DNA from: Nitrosomonas sp. PY1
GTDB taxonomy: Bacteria > Pseudomonadota > Gammaproteobacteria > Burkholderiales > Nitrosomonadaceae
Length of the DNA stretch: 64,000 bases
Direction: 5' to 3'
Assembly: GCF_022836435.1 (NCBI RefSeq)
Contig: NZ_BQXC01000001.1
Span: 1,872,121-1,936,120, forward strand
The translations under genes were made by a program, and so were the position numbers. Below, piece after piece: positions 16,468 through 26,738 of this stretch. The first letter of the stretch is position 1. The number at the start of each line of letters is the position of its first letter. The notes under the pieces were generated by a model that did no database searches, had not been told where the DNA came from, and was given only the letters and a program-made list of their open reading frames with translations.

Positions 16468-17382
16468 CTACCCTCTCGGATGGTGTTCTGCATGAATTTG
16501 TTTTAATCTTTCACGCGCGATGTGTGTATAAATTTGTGTCGTTGATATATCAGAATGCCCGAGTAACAACTGTACGACGCGCAAATCTGCTCCATGGTTA
16601 AGCAGATGTGTGGCAAATGCATGTCGTAACGTATGCGGGGAAAGTTGTTTAGTAACACCGACTAACAATGCATAGCGTCTGATTAAATACCAAAATGCTT
16701 GCCGAGTCATTGCAGCACCACGCATTGTTACAAAAATAGTATCGGTTACTATGTCCTCTAAAAGCTCCGGACGAGCCTCTTTAGTGTAACGCTTAAGCCA
16801 ACTCAACGATTCCTCGCCCAAAGGTGAAAGACGCTCCTTTCTACCCTTACCCATTACCCTGAGAACTCCGGCATCCATACTCACTTGTGAGTACTTCAAA
16901 TTGATTAGCTCAGAAACACGTAAACCTGTTGCATAGAGCACTTCTAACATCGCTCTATCTCTCAATCCGAGTGGCTGCTTAACATCAGGCATACTAAGTA
17001 GCTTCTCAACTTCTTCTTCAGTGAGACTTTCTGGTAAACTGCGTACAAGCTTAGGTGTTTCAATGTTAAGACTTGGATCTGATGTGATTCTTCCTTGTCG
17101 CAGCAAAAAACGGTAAAAACGTTTTAGACTGGAAAGTTCCCTGCTGGTAGTGCTAGCTTTAATCCTGGCAGATACACGCGAAGCAAGGAATTCAAGTAAA
17201 TCCGAGTGCGTAGCTCCAGTCAGTACGGGAACATTATCCTGCTTTCTTATTCTTAGCCAGTGACTGAAAAGTCGCAAGTCATTTCGATAGCTATCTAACG
17301 TATTACGCGACAATCCATCCTCAAGCCACAAAGAATCAGAAAACTCATCCAATAAGCTCGCATCCAGATCAAGCACTTTCAT
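16468..17382 (-). CDS. xerD: Site-specific tyrosine recombinase XerD
   Basis: XerD with XerC resolves chromosome dimers at dif. The protein has the N-terminal SAM-like core-binding domain (LDEFSDSLWLEDGLSRNTLD onwards). The catalytic residues are visible: Arg in LYATGLRVSELI, Lys in GKGRKERLSPL, His-x-x-Arg in PHTLRHAFATHLLNHGADLR, His in LLGHSDISTTQIYTH, and the Tyr nucleophile in that last motif. I place the start at ATG 17382 (MKVLDLDASL), giving 304 residues, the usual length. An upstream extension to 17430 would lie inside ogt. It overlaps the 3' end of ogt by 14 bp, so the two were one translationally coupled pair before ogt was broken. Confidence 0.95.
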   Translation of the reverse strand: MKVLDLDASLLDEFSDSLWLEDGLSRNTLDSYRNDLRLFSHWLRIRKQDNVPVLTGATHSDLLEFLASRVSARIKASTTSRELSSLKRFYRFLLRQGRITSDPSLNIETPKLVRSLPESLTEEEVEKLLSMPDVKQPLGLRDRAMLEVLYATGLRVSELINLKYSQVSMDAGVLRVMGKGRKERLSPLGEESLSWLKRYTKEARPELLEDIVTDTIFVTMRGAAMTRQAFWYLIRRYALLVGVTKQLSPHTLRHAFATHLLNHGADLRVVQLLLGHSDISTTQIYTHIARERLKQIHAEHHPRG

Positions 17383-17816
17383 GTTGCAATAACCACCTTT
17401 TAATTTCAAGAGGATTGCCATCACTTGCATTCATAAAACCACCTAAGCCACCATTTTTAGCTATAACACGATGACAAGGTATGATAATCGGTAGGCGGTT
17501 TGCTCCACAAGCTCGTCCAACTGCTCTAGGCGCCGAATGCAGTTGTTTTGCTATTTCAGCGTAGCTTGTTGTTTCACCGGTCGGAATACTCTGGATTGCT
17601 TCCCACACACGACGTTGATGAATTGTCCCACCAATATGTAGATTCAAATCGAACACAAAATGCGGTTCGGTCAAATACGCCTTTAACTGATTACAAACCT
17701 CTTTGGCCAAATGATTCGTGGGTGGCAGAAGTTGAGTATCCAGTGGTAAATACTCAATATCTGTCAACCAATCTTCTTCAACTAGAATTCCCAGAACTGC
17801 AAAAGGAGCAAGTAAC
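17369..17816 (-). pseudogene. ogt: ogt (methylated-DNA-protein cysteine methyltransferase), 3' part, separated from its start by an IS
   Basis: This fragment encodes the whole DNA-binding and catalytic domain of an O6-methylguanine repair protein: VWEAIQSIPTGETTSYAEIA, VGRACGANRLP and the active-site IIPCHRVI followed by GGLGGF. The start codon is lost: the frame enters the IS1595-family element after one copy of the target duplication and meets a TAA within the IS end. Removing the IS and one duplication restores an open 159-codon gene that begins MTDSMKHYQAK at 18970 and reads on through LLAPFAVLGILVEEDWLTDI, the usual family length. A TTG at 17767 could still give a short product, so loss of function is likely but not certain. 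Confidence 0.88.
17809..17816. repeat. Target-site duplication, left copy
   Basis: CAAGTAAC directly before the IS1595-family left end is identical to 18931-18938. Confidence 0.95.
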
Positions 17817-18930
17817 CGTGCTTATCCGGTTGTCTCCCAAGCCCACTACCGGTAGTATGTTGAGCATCTGCGCCAACCTGAGGTGGTCATGGTTATCGAC
17901 GTGCTTGAGCGAGACGATTTGCCGTTCCCTCGCTCGCTTCCTGATTTTCAGCGACTGTTCCCGAACGAAGCGGCCTGCGCGGCCTATCTTGAGCGCGCCC
18001 GATGGAGCGACGGATTCGTTTGTGACTACTGCGGCACACTCGGAGAGCCTTATCGCTTCGCCAATCGCCCCAGCGTTTGTCGGTGCCGTCACTGCAACCG
18101 AGACACGAGCCTCACTGCGGGCACCGTCATGGAACGCACCCACACACCTCTCTCCGTATGGTTCTGGGCAGCCTACTTGGTTGCCAGCCAAACACCCGGT
18201 ATGTCTGCTGCCCAATTCCAGCGGCAACTCGGGCTGTCGCGTTATGAGACTGCTTTCCAGATTCTCCACAAACTGCGGGTCGGCATGGTGCGTCCCGACC
18301 AAGATCGGATTGGTGGCAACCCCTTCGATGCCGTCGAGGCCGATGAAACCTACGTCGGAGGACGTACTCGCGGCAAGGGTCGAGGCGTTCACGACATGGT
18401 TCTCGTCGCCGGTGCGGTCGAGGTTAAACAGCGCAAGCACGGTGGCAGCCTCAATAAGCGGAGGACTGGGCGTTACGCCGGACGTGTTCGGCTCGCTGTG
18501 GTGCCAGACCGCAGTGCCAAATCGTTGGGCGGTTTCATTGAGCGCGTCGTTACGCCAGGCGCCACCATCATTACCGATGACTGGAGCGGCTACGCGGCGC
18601 TTGAAAAGCGAGGGTATCTTCATACCGCCGTTGCGGAACGTGGCGACATGCAAGTTGCCGAAACTTTTCTGCCCATCATTCACCTCGTGTTCTCCAATCT
18701 CAAAACATGGTTACGTGGCATTCACCACGGCGTCAGCCCGCAACACCTGCAAGCCTATCTCAACGAATTCACGTTTCGATTCAACCGCCGTTTCTACCCT
18801 TTCAACGCATTCCGTTCCCTGCTTGGCATTGCTGGTGATGTCACTGCGCCGACGTATGCTGAACTTTATACAAAAAAATCACGGCCCACTACTACATCTA
18901 GCTACCTTGGGAGTTAACCGGATAAGCACG
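17817..18930 (+). mobile_element. IS1595-family insertion sequence, 1114 bp, inserted in ogt
   Basis: The ends are inverted repeats that begin CGTGCTTATCCGGTT. Over 25 nt (17817-17841 and 18906-18930) they differ at only two positions. The element is flanked by an exact 8-bp duplication CAAGTAAC, the size expected for IS1595-family elements. It carries one intact transposase gene. Its base composition is clearly GC-richer than the surrounding genes, pointing to recent arrival from another genome. The perfect duplication and intact gene also speak for a recent insertion. Confidence 0.95.
17889..18917 (+). CDS. IS1595-family transposase
   Basis: The protein of about 342 residues starts with a zinc ribbon (CDYCGTLGEP ... 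CRCRHCNRD, four cysteines) and continues into the ISXO2-type DDE domain. The acidic residues are in DAVEADETYVGG and TIITDDWSGY. The C-terminal HHGVSPQHLQAYLNEFTFRF with following NRR is the usual end of the family. I take ATG 17889 as start; GTG 17883 is possible. The frame is intact and ends 13 bp before the IS end. Confidence 0.93.
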   Translation: MVIDVLERDDLPFPRSLPDFQRLFPNEAACAAYLERARWSDGFVCDYCGTLGEPYRFANRPSVCRCRHCNRDTSLTAGTVMERTHTPLSVWFWAAYLVASQTPGMSAAQFQRQLGLSRYETAFQILHKLRVGMVRPDQDRIGGNPFDAVEADETYVGGRTRGKGRGVHDMVLVAGAVEVKQRKHGGSLNKRRTGRYAGRVRLAVVPDRSAKSLGGFIERVVTPGATIITDDWSGYAALEKRGYLHTAVAERGDMQVAETFLPIIHLVFSNLKTWLRGIHHGVSPQHLQAYLNEFTFRFNRRFYPFNAFRSLLGIAGDVTAPTYAELYTKKSRPTTTSSYLGS

Positions 18931-18938
18931 CAAGTAAC
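18931..18938. repeat. Target-site duplication, right copy
   Basis: CAAGTAAC directly after the IS1595-family right end is the second copy of the 8-bp duplication. Confidence 0.95.
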
Positions 18939-18970
18939 TTAGCTTGGTAGTGCTTCATTGAATCAGTCAT
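18931..18970 (-). pseudogene. ogt: ogt 5' fragment (start codon and first codons)
   Basis: The bases on the far side of the IS encode M-T-D-S-M-K-H-Y-Q-A-K and then reach the target duplication. This is the detached start of ogt. The promoter of ogt-xerD presumably lies upstream, between 18971 and 19149, so xerD may now depend on another promoter. Confidence 0.82.
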
Positions 18971-19006
18971 GTATTTTTTATAATTCAAGTTCTAGCAAAT
19001 CAAATT

Positions 19007-19022
19007 CAATTGAATTCAATTG
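19007..19022. repeat. 16-bp perfect palindrome downstream of htpG
   Basis: CAATTGAATTCAATTG is its own reverse complement. It lies in the AT-rich gap between the old ogt start and the htpG stop. It may be an operator for the divergent ogt side or chance in AT-rich DNA. Confidence 0.35.
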
Positions 19023-19149
19023 TTAAATCCTTCTGAAAGAACTCTTACATACTGAATCAGACCAGAAAATAAAAATTAAGTTTCTTCAGTTCTAATTCTG
19101 TTTATATTAACTTGCACAAAGCCTAGGAATATATTATCACCATATTCAC

Positions 19150-21060
19150 TCAAGATTTAAGTAATAACAGCTCATTCAATCTCTTCACAAAAGCTACTGG
19201 ATCTTCCAATTGCCCACCTTCTGCTAATAACGCCTGATCAAATAGCAAATGACTCCAATCGGTAAAATTCTCTTCTTCCAATTTCAAACGCTCAATCATA
19301 GGATGATGTGGGTTAATCTCGAGTATAGGTTTTGTATGTTGGATTTTTTGTCCTGCCGATTTCAGCAATCTTTCAAGATTCCCTCCCATATCATAAGTAT
19401 CGGCTACAAGACAAGCTGGCGACTCGGTTAAGCGAAAAGTCACACGCACATCTTTGACTTGTTCGCTCAGAGTAGTTTTCATTTTTTCGATCAACTCTTG
19501 ATAGGCATCCGCTTCTTTCTTTTGTTCTTCTTTTTCAGCCTCATCTTCCAGATTACCTAAATCTAACCCGCCTTTCGCAACCGATTGCAAAGATTTTCCT
19601 TCGAATTCGCTTAGGTTAGTTACCAGCCACTCGTCGATACGATCAGATAACAATAAAACCTCTATATTTTTTTTACGGAATACTTCTAGATGAGGACTAT
19701 TTCTTGCTGCTTTGAGACTATCTGCAGTTACATAATAGATTTTTTCTTGCCCATCTTTCATACGCTGAATATAGGTACTCAATGCTACACTCGGCTCGTC
19801 CGAATCACTTTGCGTAGTAACAAATCTCAGCAATTTTGCGATTCGATCACGGTTAGCAAAATCCTCTCCCACGCCTTCTTTGAGAACTTGACCAAATTCA
19901 CGATAGAATGTTTTAAATTTATCATTTTCCGCATCACCCTCGTTACTTGCTAAATCTTCAATCAAACCTAATACTTTTTTTACCACCCCGGCACGAATAG
20001 AATCGATATCCTTTGATTCTTGTAGAATCTCACGCGAAACGTTTAACGGCAAATCATTTGAATCAATTACACCACGAACAAAACGCAGGTAATTCGGTAA
20101 CAGCTTCTCGGCATCATCCATAATGAAGACGCGCTGCACATACAATTTAACACCACGACGATGGTCACGATCAAATAAATCAAAAGGTGCGCGTGAAGGA
20201 ATATAAAGCAATTGAGTATATTCTTGCTTACCTTCAACCTTGGCATGCAAATAGGCTAATGGTGGCTCAAAATCATGTGCCACATGTTTATAGAATTCCT
20301 GGTATTGTTCTTCAGTAATATCGTTTTTGGAGCGCGCCCATAATGCGCTCGCTTGATTAATCGTTTCATCTTCATCAATTATTTGGTTTTTCTTATCTTC
20401 GTGAGACCACTCTTCTTTCTTCATCACGATCGGCAATGTAATGTGATCGGAATACTTTCGAATGATATTGCGCAGTCGCATTCCATTGAGAAACTCATCC
20501 TCATCTTTACGCAAATGCAAAGTTATCTCAGTGCCACGAGTATGCTTTACGATTGCTTCTAATGTGTAATCGCCTTCGCCTGTCGACTCCCACTTCACTC
20601 CTTGCTCTGCCGTTAAACCTGCTCGTCGTGTAATTAATGTGACTTTATCCGCAATAATGAATGCCGAATAGAAGCCAACACCAAATTGCCCAATCAAGTG
20701 CGCATCTTTAGCTTGATCTCCTGTTAAAGAATCAAAAAATTCTCGAGTACCTGATTTAGCGATCGTTCCAATATGATCAATAACTTCCTGCCGTGACATG
20801 CCAATACCATTGTCAGCAATCGTAATGGTCCTAGCTTCACTATCATAGCTTATGCGTATTTTTAATTCTGAATCAGACTCATACAACGAAGCATTGATCA
20901 AACCTTCGAAACGCAACTTATCTGCGGCATCCGAAGCGTTTGAGATTAGCTCGCGCATAACGATTTCCTTATTGCTATATAAGGAGTGAATCATCAGCTT
21001 GAGTAATTGTTTTGCTTCTGTTTGAAAATTTAAATGTTCTTTGATCGTTTCAGCCTTCAC
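19150..21060 (-). CDS. htpG: Molecular chaperone HtpG (Hsp90)
   Basis: The 636-residue cytoplasmic ATPase chaperone is full length. The GHKL ATP-binding domain shows [29 protein letters not shown] and [15 protein letters not shown]. The middle domain has [20 protein letters not shown], then [10 protein letters not shown] and [13 protein letters not shown] charged C-terminal dimerisation domain follows. It starts with GTG 21060, supported by AGGAG 6-8 nt upstream; no ATG nearby fits. It is a single gene with its own promoter (21093-21121) that combines sigma-70-like and sigma-32-like boxes, as expected for a heat-shock gene. Confidence 0.97.
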   Translation of the reverse strand: MKAETIKEHLNFQTEAKQLLKLMIHSLYSNKEIVMRELISNASDAADKLRFEGLINASLYESDSELKIRISYDSEARTITIADNGIGMSRQEVIDHIGTIAKSGTREFFDSLTGDQAKDAHLIGQFGVGFYSAFIIADKVTLITRRAGLTAEQGVKWESTGEGDYTLEAIVKHTRGTEITLHLRKDEDEFLNGMRLRNIIRKYSDHITLPIVMKKEEWSHEDKKNQIIDEDETINQASALWARSKNDITEEQYQEFYKHVAHDFEPPLAYLHAKVEGKQEYTQLLYIPSRAPFDLFDRDHRRGVKLYVQRVFIMDDAEKLLPNYLRFVRGVIDSNDLPLNVSREILQESKDIDSIRAGVVKKVLGLIEDLASNEGDAENDKFKTFYREFGQVLKEGVGEDFANRDRIAKLLRFVTTQSDSDEPSVALSTYIQRMKDGQEKIYYVTADSLKAARNSPHLEVFRKKNIEVLLLSDRIDEWLVTNLSEFEGKSLQSVAKGGLDLGNLEDEAEKEEQKKEADAYQELIEKMKTTLSEQVKDVRVTFRLTESPACLVADTYDMGGNLERLLKSAGQKIQHTKPILEINPHHPMIERLKLEEENFTDWSHLLFDQALLAEGGQLEDPVAFVKRLNELLLLKS

Positions 21061-21092
21061 ATTAATCTCCTGGTAAACTTAGTTTCCTTCAC

Positions 21093-21121
21093 AATATAGC
21101 GCCAAGAATCAAAAATTCAAG
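21093..21121 (-). promoter_or_regulatory. htpG promoter, sigma-70/sigma-32-like
   Basis: On the minus strand TTGAAT and TATATT are separated by 16 nt. The same DNA reads CTTGAA, 14 nt, CGCTATAT, a reasonable match to the heat-shock (RpoH) pattern CTTGAA-N13-15-CCCCATNT. It lies about 33 nt upstream of the GTG start. Confidence 0.55.
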
Positions 21122-21304
21122 TGAGCATCGAGAATTCTTGACATAATCTTTAGAAATAAAGAGATAGGAAAAAAGAAAGAGAATACTCTAACGAGTATCA
21201 TTGGATGCTGTTATATAAACCCAAAATGAAGAGAACCAGCCAATAAGTCTTTTAGAAAATTAAACGACTATAACTGCTACAGAATACTGCACTAACGTGT
21301 ACAG

Positions 21305-22750
21305 CTACATAGAGTTTTGTATGGCATATAAACTAATTCCCATCAATGCCTGAGGAAAAATACCCAGAGCCAAAATTGCTATCCCATTAGTGCTCAGTAA
21401 GATTTTCACATCACTATTAGTCAAAATAGGCTCGTTGGTTTCAGGTTCATCAAAATACATGAATTTAATGATCCGTAAATAATAAAAAGCACCAATGAGC
21501 GAAAACAACACCGCCACAACAGCCAACCAAACAAAGCCAGCATTAACTACCGCTTGCAGCACCGCTAATTTCGCATAAAAACCAATCATCGGTGGGATAC
21601 CTGCCAGGGAAAACATCAACAATAAAGTTATAAAAGCGTACCATGCATTTCTTTTACTCAACCCTTTGAAGTCGCTTATATTTTCCGCTTCAAAACCACT
21701 CCGGCACAGCAACATGATCATTGCAAAAGTACCCAGAGTCATTAACACATAGGCAATGACATAAAACAGCGCTGAGCTGTAACCATTGACATCCACACTA
21801 ATGAATCCCAATAATAAAAACCCCATATGAGAAATAGTTGAATATGCCAGCATGCGCTTTATATTGGATTGCGCGATCGCTGCAATATTCCCTATTGCCA
21901 TTGACATAACTGCCAGGATCACCAACATACCCTGCCAATCAGACGCCATTTGCTCTAATCCTTCAATCAAAAGGCGCATGATAAGAGCAAACGCAGCGAA
22001 TTTTGGAGCAGAACCGACAAACAGAGTTACTGCAGTCGGGGCGCCTTGATAAACGTCCGGAACCCACATATGAAATGGTGCCGCACTTAATTTAAAGCTA
22101 ATTCCCGCAACAATGAATACCAACCCTACCACTAAGACTTCTTTGGCATTCACTCCGTTTTGAATTGCTTTTGTTACCTCGGTTACTTGTAATGAGCCTG
22201 TTGCACCGTATATCATCGACATTCCGTATAACAGAAATCCTGAAGCCAGGGCACCCAGCACAAAAAACTTCATGGCTGCCTCGGTTGAAACAACCGAATC
22301 GCGTCGTAGAGCAACCAATGCATACATAGATAGCGAAAGAATCTCTAAACCTAGGTAGAGCGTCAGGAAATGACTAGCCGATATCATAACCATCATTCCC
22401 AATGTCGCAAACAAGATCAAGCTAAAGAATTCACCGCGCAACATACCGCGATCAGTAATATAAGTGTGAGAATAAATTAACACTGCCGATACCGTTCCAT
22501 AGGTCATCAACTTCAGAGTATCCGCCAATGTATCATCTACGAACATGCCTGAAAAGGTCAGTACTATCTCGTTGGAGAACGAACTAAAAGTCAGCACTGC
22601 ACAACCAAATAAAGTAGCTTGCGTCAATAAATAAGTAACATAGCGTCTATTCTGGCCCACGGTCAAATCCGCCAACATCACCACACACACCATAATCAAC
22701 ATAAATATTTCAGATGATGCCGGTGCAAAATCGGGTGGCATAAAACTCAT
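21305..22750 (-). CDS. nuoN: NADH-quinone oxidoreductase subunit N
   Basis: This 481-residue antiporter-like membrane subunit is one of the proton-pumping modules of complex I. It has about 14 hydrophobic segments and the proton-conducting family core, for example [18 protein letters not shown] and [20 protein letters not shown], plus [17 protein letters not shown]. It is the last gene of the nuoA-N operon, 46 bp after nuoM, and is followed by 245 bp before htpG. The length is normal. In ammonia oxidisers complex I is thought to work mainly in reverse, using the proton gradient to reduce NAD+ from quinol. Confidence 0.96.
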   Translation of the reverse strand: MSFMPPDFAPASSEIFMLIMVCVVMLADLTVGQNRRYVTYLLTQATLFGCAVLTFSSFSNEIVLTFSGMFVDDTLADTLKLMTYGTVSAVLIYSHTYITDRGMLRGEFFSLILFATLGMMVMISASHFLTLYLGLEILSLSMYALVALRRDSVVSTEAAMKFFVLGALASGFLLYGMSMIYGATGSLQVTEVTKAIQNGVNAKEVLVVGLVFIVAGISFKLSAAPFHMWVPDVYQGAPTAVTLFVGSAPKFAAFALIMRLLIEGLEQMASDWQGMLVILAVMSMAIGNIAAIAQSNIKRMLAYSTISHMGFLLLGFISVDVNGYSSALFYVIAYVLMTLGTFAMIMLLCRSGFEAENISDFKGLSKRNAWYAFITLLLMFSLAGIPPMIGFYAKLAVLQAVVNAGFVWLAVVAVLFSLIGAFYYLRIIKFMYFDEPETNEPILTNSDVKILLSTNGIAILALGIFPQALMGISLYAIQNSM

Positions 22751-22796
22751 TCGTTCAAATCCTTTAATCGGAGAAATATCATTAACTCAACATTTA

Positions 22797-24281
22797 TCAT
22801 AACTTGCTATTACTGACATGAACTAGCAACTGATCAATAGTCACGTGCATTACTTCTGTCAACGGGAATGGATACACACCAAGCCACAGCGTGAATATGG
22901 CTAAAATCGCTAATAGCGCGAACTCTCGTTTGGAAATATCCTGCAATTGTTCGACAGCATCATTAGCCACTTGACCAAATATCACTCTTTTGTACATCCA
23001 GAGGGTATAGGCCGCTCCCAAAATTAAGGTCAGCGCAGCAAAAAAAGCATACCAAAAACTAATTTTCATGGCACTCATAATCACCATAAATTCACCGACA
23101 AAACCGCTGGTCCCTGGCAATCCTGCGTTAGCCATCGCAAATAGCATAAAAAAAGCCGCAAAAACCGGCATCTTATTAACTATCCCGCCATAATCGGCGA
23201 TTTGCCGTGAGTGCATGCGATCATACAATACGCCCACACAAAGAAACATAGCACCAGAAACAAAGCCATGCGAAATCATCTGGACCATTGCACCTTCAAC
23301 ACCATATGCATCAAACAAAAAAAATCCCAGAGTGACAAACCCCATATGCGCAACCGAAGAATATGCAATGAGCTTCTTCATATCTGCTTGCATAAGCGCG
23401 ATCAAACCAATATAAACCACTGCAATAAGCGATAACACAATCATCATATCCGCTAAATAATGACTGGCATCAGGTGCAATCGGCAAGGAAAACCTAAGAA
23501 AGCCGTATCCACCCAATTTCAAAAGGATTGCCGCTAGTACCACTGAACCACCCGTCGGTGCTTCAACGTGCGCATCAGGTAGCCAAGTATGAACTGGCCA
23601 CATAGGGACTTTAACTGCAAAAGCTAGTAAAAAAGCAATAAAAATTAAAATCTGTGGTGTTAGCGGTATGGCTAATTGATGATAATCCTGTATGGAAAAA
23701 CTTCCTTCTGATGTTTTATATAGGTAAATAAATGCAACCAACATCAACAAAGAACCCAACAAGGTATACAAGAAAAACTTAATAGCTGCATACACGCGAT
23801 TTGGACCACCCCAGATTCCAATAATTAAAAACATTGGAATCAGAGAAGCTTCCCAAAACACATAAAACAGCATCGCATCAAGCGATGAAAACACGCCATT
23901 CACAATACCTGACATTACCAGAAACGCACCCATGTACTGCGATACTCGTTCCTTAATGACTTCCCATCCGGCAATCACAACAAGTGGAGTAATGAAGCAA
24001 TTGAGGAGAATCAATGGCATTGATATACCATCGACACCAATATGATAATTTACATTAAACCGTTCAAACCACACATAATTTTCGACAAATTGCATGGCCG
24101 TTGACCCTATGTTGAATTGGGTATAAAGCGGCAAAGCAACCATAAAACCAAGAGTGGATCCCACCAATGCAATATAGCGGGCGAATTGTGCATTCCGATC
24201 ATGCCCCGTTGCGAACACAGCTACACCAAACAAGATAGGCAACCAGATAATCAAACTTAGCAATGGAAAGTCAAACGACAT
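22797..24281 (-). CDS. nuoM: NADH-quinone oxidoreductase subunit M
   Basis: This 494-residue antiporter-like membrane subunit has the diagnostic VDGISMPLILLNCFITPLVV near residue 80. The proton-path segments FYVFWEASLIPMFLIIGIWG, AFAVKVPMWPVHTWLPDAHV (followed by EAPTGGSVVLA) and KKLIAYSSVAHMGFVTLG are also present. It follows nuoL with a 107-bp AT-rich gap, the longest gap inside the operon, in which I see no gene. The protein is intact and full length. Confidence 0.97.
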   Translation of the reverse strand: MSFDFPLLSLIIWLPILFGVAVFATGHDRNAQFARYIALVGSTLGFMVALPLYTQFNIGSTAMQFVENYVWFERFNVNYHIGVDGISMPLILLNCFITPLVVIAGWEVIKERVSQYMGAFLVMSGIVNGVFSSLDAMLFYVFWEASLIPMFLIIGIWGGPNRVYAAIKFFLYTLLGSLLMLVAFIYLYKTSEGSFSIQDYHQLAIPLTPQILIFIAFLLAFAVKVPMWPVHTWLPDAHVEAPTGGSVVLAAILLKLGGYGFLRFSLPIAPDASHYLADMMIVLSLIAVVYIGLIALMQADMKKLIAYSSVAHMGFVTLGFFLFDAYGVEGAMVQMISHGFVSGAMFLCVGVLYDRMHSRQIADYGGIVNKMPVFAAFFMLFAMANAGLPGTSGFVGEFMVIMSAMKISFWYAFFAALTLILGAAYTLWMYKRVIFGQVANDAVEQLQDISKREFALLAILAIFTLWLGVYPFPLTEVMHVTIDQLLVHVSNSKL

Positions 24282-24388
24282 ACTTATTCCGTTTATTTAT
24301 TAGTTCTTATGAATTTCAAATATATTTTTGATGAAAATTTATTTTCTGAGATAAGCTTTAAATTATTCTAAAATTTCCTATCACACTC

Positions 24389-26329
24389 TTATTTTAACCA
24401 TAGCGTTAAAATAACAAATATCCCTACAATCATCGTAAAAGCATAATGATAAATATAACCAGTTTGAAACTTGCGCACTATCGAAGCCGTAAACTCAACA
24501 ACACGCGCAGTTCCATTTACAAAAAAGCCATCGATTAATTTGATATCACCGTACTTCCATAACGTATTACCTAATATGCGAGCCCCCCCGGCAAAAATCC
24601 ATGAATATAATTCATCAATATAATACTTACGGTCTAATAAGTGGTACAAAGGATATAGAGTATTTTTGATTTTTTCCGGTAGGTCTGTTCTTGCGCTATA
24701 TAAAAACCAAGCTGTAAAAATACCTGCAACGGAAAACCAGAATGGCGCAGTTAACAAGGCGTGAGTCATCATTCCAAAAACACCAGTAAATTCTGCGCCC
24801 AATTGCTCAATCGCATCATGCTCAGAGGCAATATAAATTGCATTAGAAAAATAATCACCAAACACAACCGAACCAATAAACCAACCCGATATGACAGCAG
24901 GGATGGCTAGAACAATCAAAGGTAAAGTTACCACCCAAGGCGACTCGTGCAAATGTTCCTTAGTATGAGAATCCATACGTGGCTGACCATGGAAGGTCAT
25001 AAAAACCAGACGAAATGTATATATTGCGGTCACAAATACCGTCGTTAAAGCACAAAAATAAGCGAATTCAGCGCCAGGGATATCGGCAAAATGTACTGCT
25101 TCGATAATCGCATCCTTAGAAAAGAAGCCAGAAAAACCCGGCACGCCGCAAATGGCTATTGAAGCAATCAGCATAGTCCAATAAGTAATAGGCATATATT
25201 GCTTCAACCCACCCATTTTTTGCATATCTTGCTCATGGTGCATAGCAATAATCACTGAACCTGCACCTAAAAACAACACTGCCTTGAAAAAAGCATGAGT
25301 CATCAAATGAAAAACTGCAGCTGAGTATGCGGAAGCACCTAATGCAATCGTCATATAGCCAAGCTGCGACAAAGTAGAATACGCGACAACACGTTTGATG
25401 TCTGTTTGCACCACGGCAACTAAACCCATGAATAAAGTCGTTATACCGCCAATAACTAATATCATCGACAGTACTGCATCGGACAGTTCAAATAATGGCG
25501 ACATGCGCGCAACCATGAAAATCCCTGCTGTAACCATCGTGGCCGCATGAATCAATGCCGAAATTGGAGTAGGTCCTTCCATCGAATCCGGTAACCATAC
25601 GTGCAGCGGAAATTGAGCTGATTTACCCATGGCGCCGATAAACAAAAGAACACAAATGACTGTAACAACAAGCCACTCAATACCGGGAATGAGCTCAATT
25701 TTCTTGTCTGTAATATCCGATGCGTGCTCAAAAACATATCCATAATCCAGCGATCCAAAATGAACTAAAATCAACGCAATCCCCAGCAAAAAACCAAAGT
25801 CGCCGACGCGGTTAACAAGAAAAGCTTTCATATTGGCATAAATAGCCGTGGGTCTCGTGTACCAAAAACCGATTAACAAATAAGACACCAATCCTACCGC
25901 TTCCCAACCGAAGAATAACTGCAGGAAATTGTTGGACATGACCAACATCATCATGGAAAAAGTAAACAAAGAAATATAACTAAAGAAGCGTTGATAGCCA
26001 GAATCATCATGCATATATCCAATGGTATAAACATGCACCATCAGTGAAACCAGGCTAACCACCACCATCATCAATGCCGATAATCGATCGATTAAAAAAC
26101 CCACTTCAAAGCGTGTATCTCCCGAAATCAGCCAAGTATAAACTGTGCCGTTAAAAACATTACCTTTCAATACATCAAAGAAAATAAAGATAGAAGCAAG
26201 CAGCGAAATGGAAACCAGGGCAATTGTGACGCGGTGACTCCACACGCGGCCAATGCGTCGACCAAATAAGCCGGCAACTATTGCTCCCAGTAAAGGTGCT
26301 AATGGCACTAAAAGATAAAGTAATTGCAT
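24389..26329 (-). CDS. nuoL: NADH-quinone oxidoreductase subunit L
   Basis: This 646-residue antiporter-like subunit lies at the distal end of the membrane arm. It shows FLIDRLSALMMVVVSLVSLM near residue 80, FFGWEAVGLVSYLLIGFWYT, KSAQFPLHVWLPDSMEGPTP (then ISALIHAATMVTAGI) and RVVAYSTLSQLGYMTIALG. The C-terminal section contains the long lateral-helix region typical of NuoL before a final membrane segment. It is full length and follows nuoK by 51 bp. Confidence 0.97.
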   Translation of the reverse strand: MQLLYLLVPLAPLLGAIVAGLFGRRIGRVWSHRVTIALVSISLLASIFIFFDVLKGNVFNGTVYTWLISGDTRFEVGFLIDRLSALMMVVVSLVSLMVHVYTIGYMHDDSGYQRFFSYISLFTFSMMMLVMSNNFLQLFFGWEAVGLVSYLLIGFWYTRPTAIYANMKAFLVNRVGDFGFLLGIALILVHFGSLDYGYVFEHASDITDKKIELIPGIEWLVVTVICVLLFIGAMGKSAQFPLHVWLPDSMEGPTPISALIHAATMVTAGIFMVARMSPLFELSDAVLSMILVIGGITTLFMGLVAVVQTDIKRVVAYSTLSQLGYMTIALGASAYSAAVFHLMTHAFFKAVLFLGAGSVIIAMHHEQDMQKMGGLKQYMPITYWTMLIASIAICGVPGFSGFFSKDAIIEAVHFADIPGAEFAYFCALTTVFVTAIYTFRLVFMTFHGQPRMDSHTKEHLHESPWVVTLPLIVLAIPAVISGWFIGSVVFGDYFSNAIYIASEHDAIEQLGAEFTGVFGMMTHALLTAPFWFSVAGIFTAWFLYSARTDLPEKIKNTLYPLYHLLDRKYYIDELYSWIFAGGARILGNTLWKYGDIKLIDGFFVNGTARVVEFTASIVRKFQTGYIYHYAFTMIVGIFVILTLWLK

Positions 26330-26380
26330 ATCAGATGAATTATTCAGATTTTTCTTTGACTGTAAAACACATAAAAAACG

Positions 26381-26686
26381 TTAACCTTTCAGTTTATCCA
26401 GATCATCCACGTTAATAGTTCGTTGATTGCGAAACAATACAACAAGAATCGCTAGACCGATAGCTGATTCCGCTGCAGCCACGGTGAGGATAAAAAATAC
26501 AAAAATCTGCCCTGAAGTATCCTGCAAATAATGAGAAAACGCCACAAAGTTCATATTGACCGCCAGTAGCATCAATTCGATTGACATCAATATAATGATG
26601 ACATTTTTTCTATTTAGAAAAATGCCAACGATGCCAATCGAAAACAAAATTGCACCGAGTATTAAATAATGTGATAACGATATCAC
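26381..26686 (-). CDS. nuoK: NADH-quinone oxidoreductase subunit K
   Basis: This 101-residue membrane subunit has three transmembrane helices. The two conserved glutamates of the proton path are in [15 protein letters not shown] and [20 protein letters not shown]. Its length is exactly that of the family. It lies between nuoJ and nuoL in the standard order. Confidence 0.97.
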   Translation of the reverse strand: MISLSHYLILGAILFSIGIVGIFLNRKNVIIILMSIELMLLAVNMNFVAFSHYLQDTSGQIFVFFILTVAAAESAIGLAILVVLFRNQRTINVDDLDKLKG

Positions 26687-26738
26687 GTTAAATTCCTTTT
26701 TCGTAAGAACACTTAAAGACTAGATAATTTTAAGCTTA

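Noticed and set aside
17778..18683. 301-codon minus-strand frame in the IS1595-family element
   Set aside because: It is antisense to the transposase, with low-complexity content and no family signature.
17548..18942. Long plus-strand frame of 464 codons across the IS1595-family element
   Set aside because: It is an out-of-frame shadow of the GC-rich transposase gene and of ogt read backwards; the real transposase has zinc-ribbon and DDE motifs.
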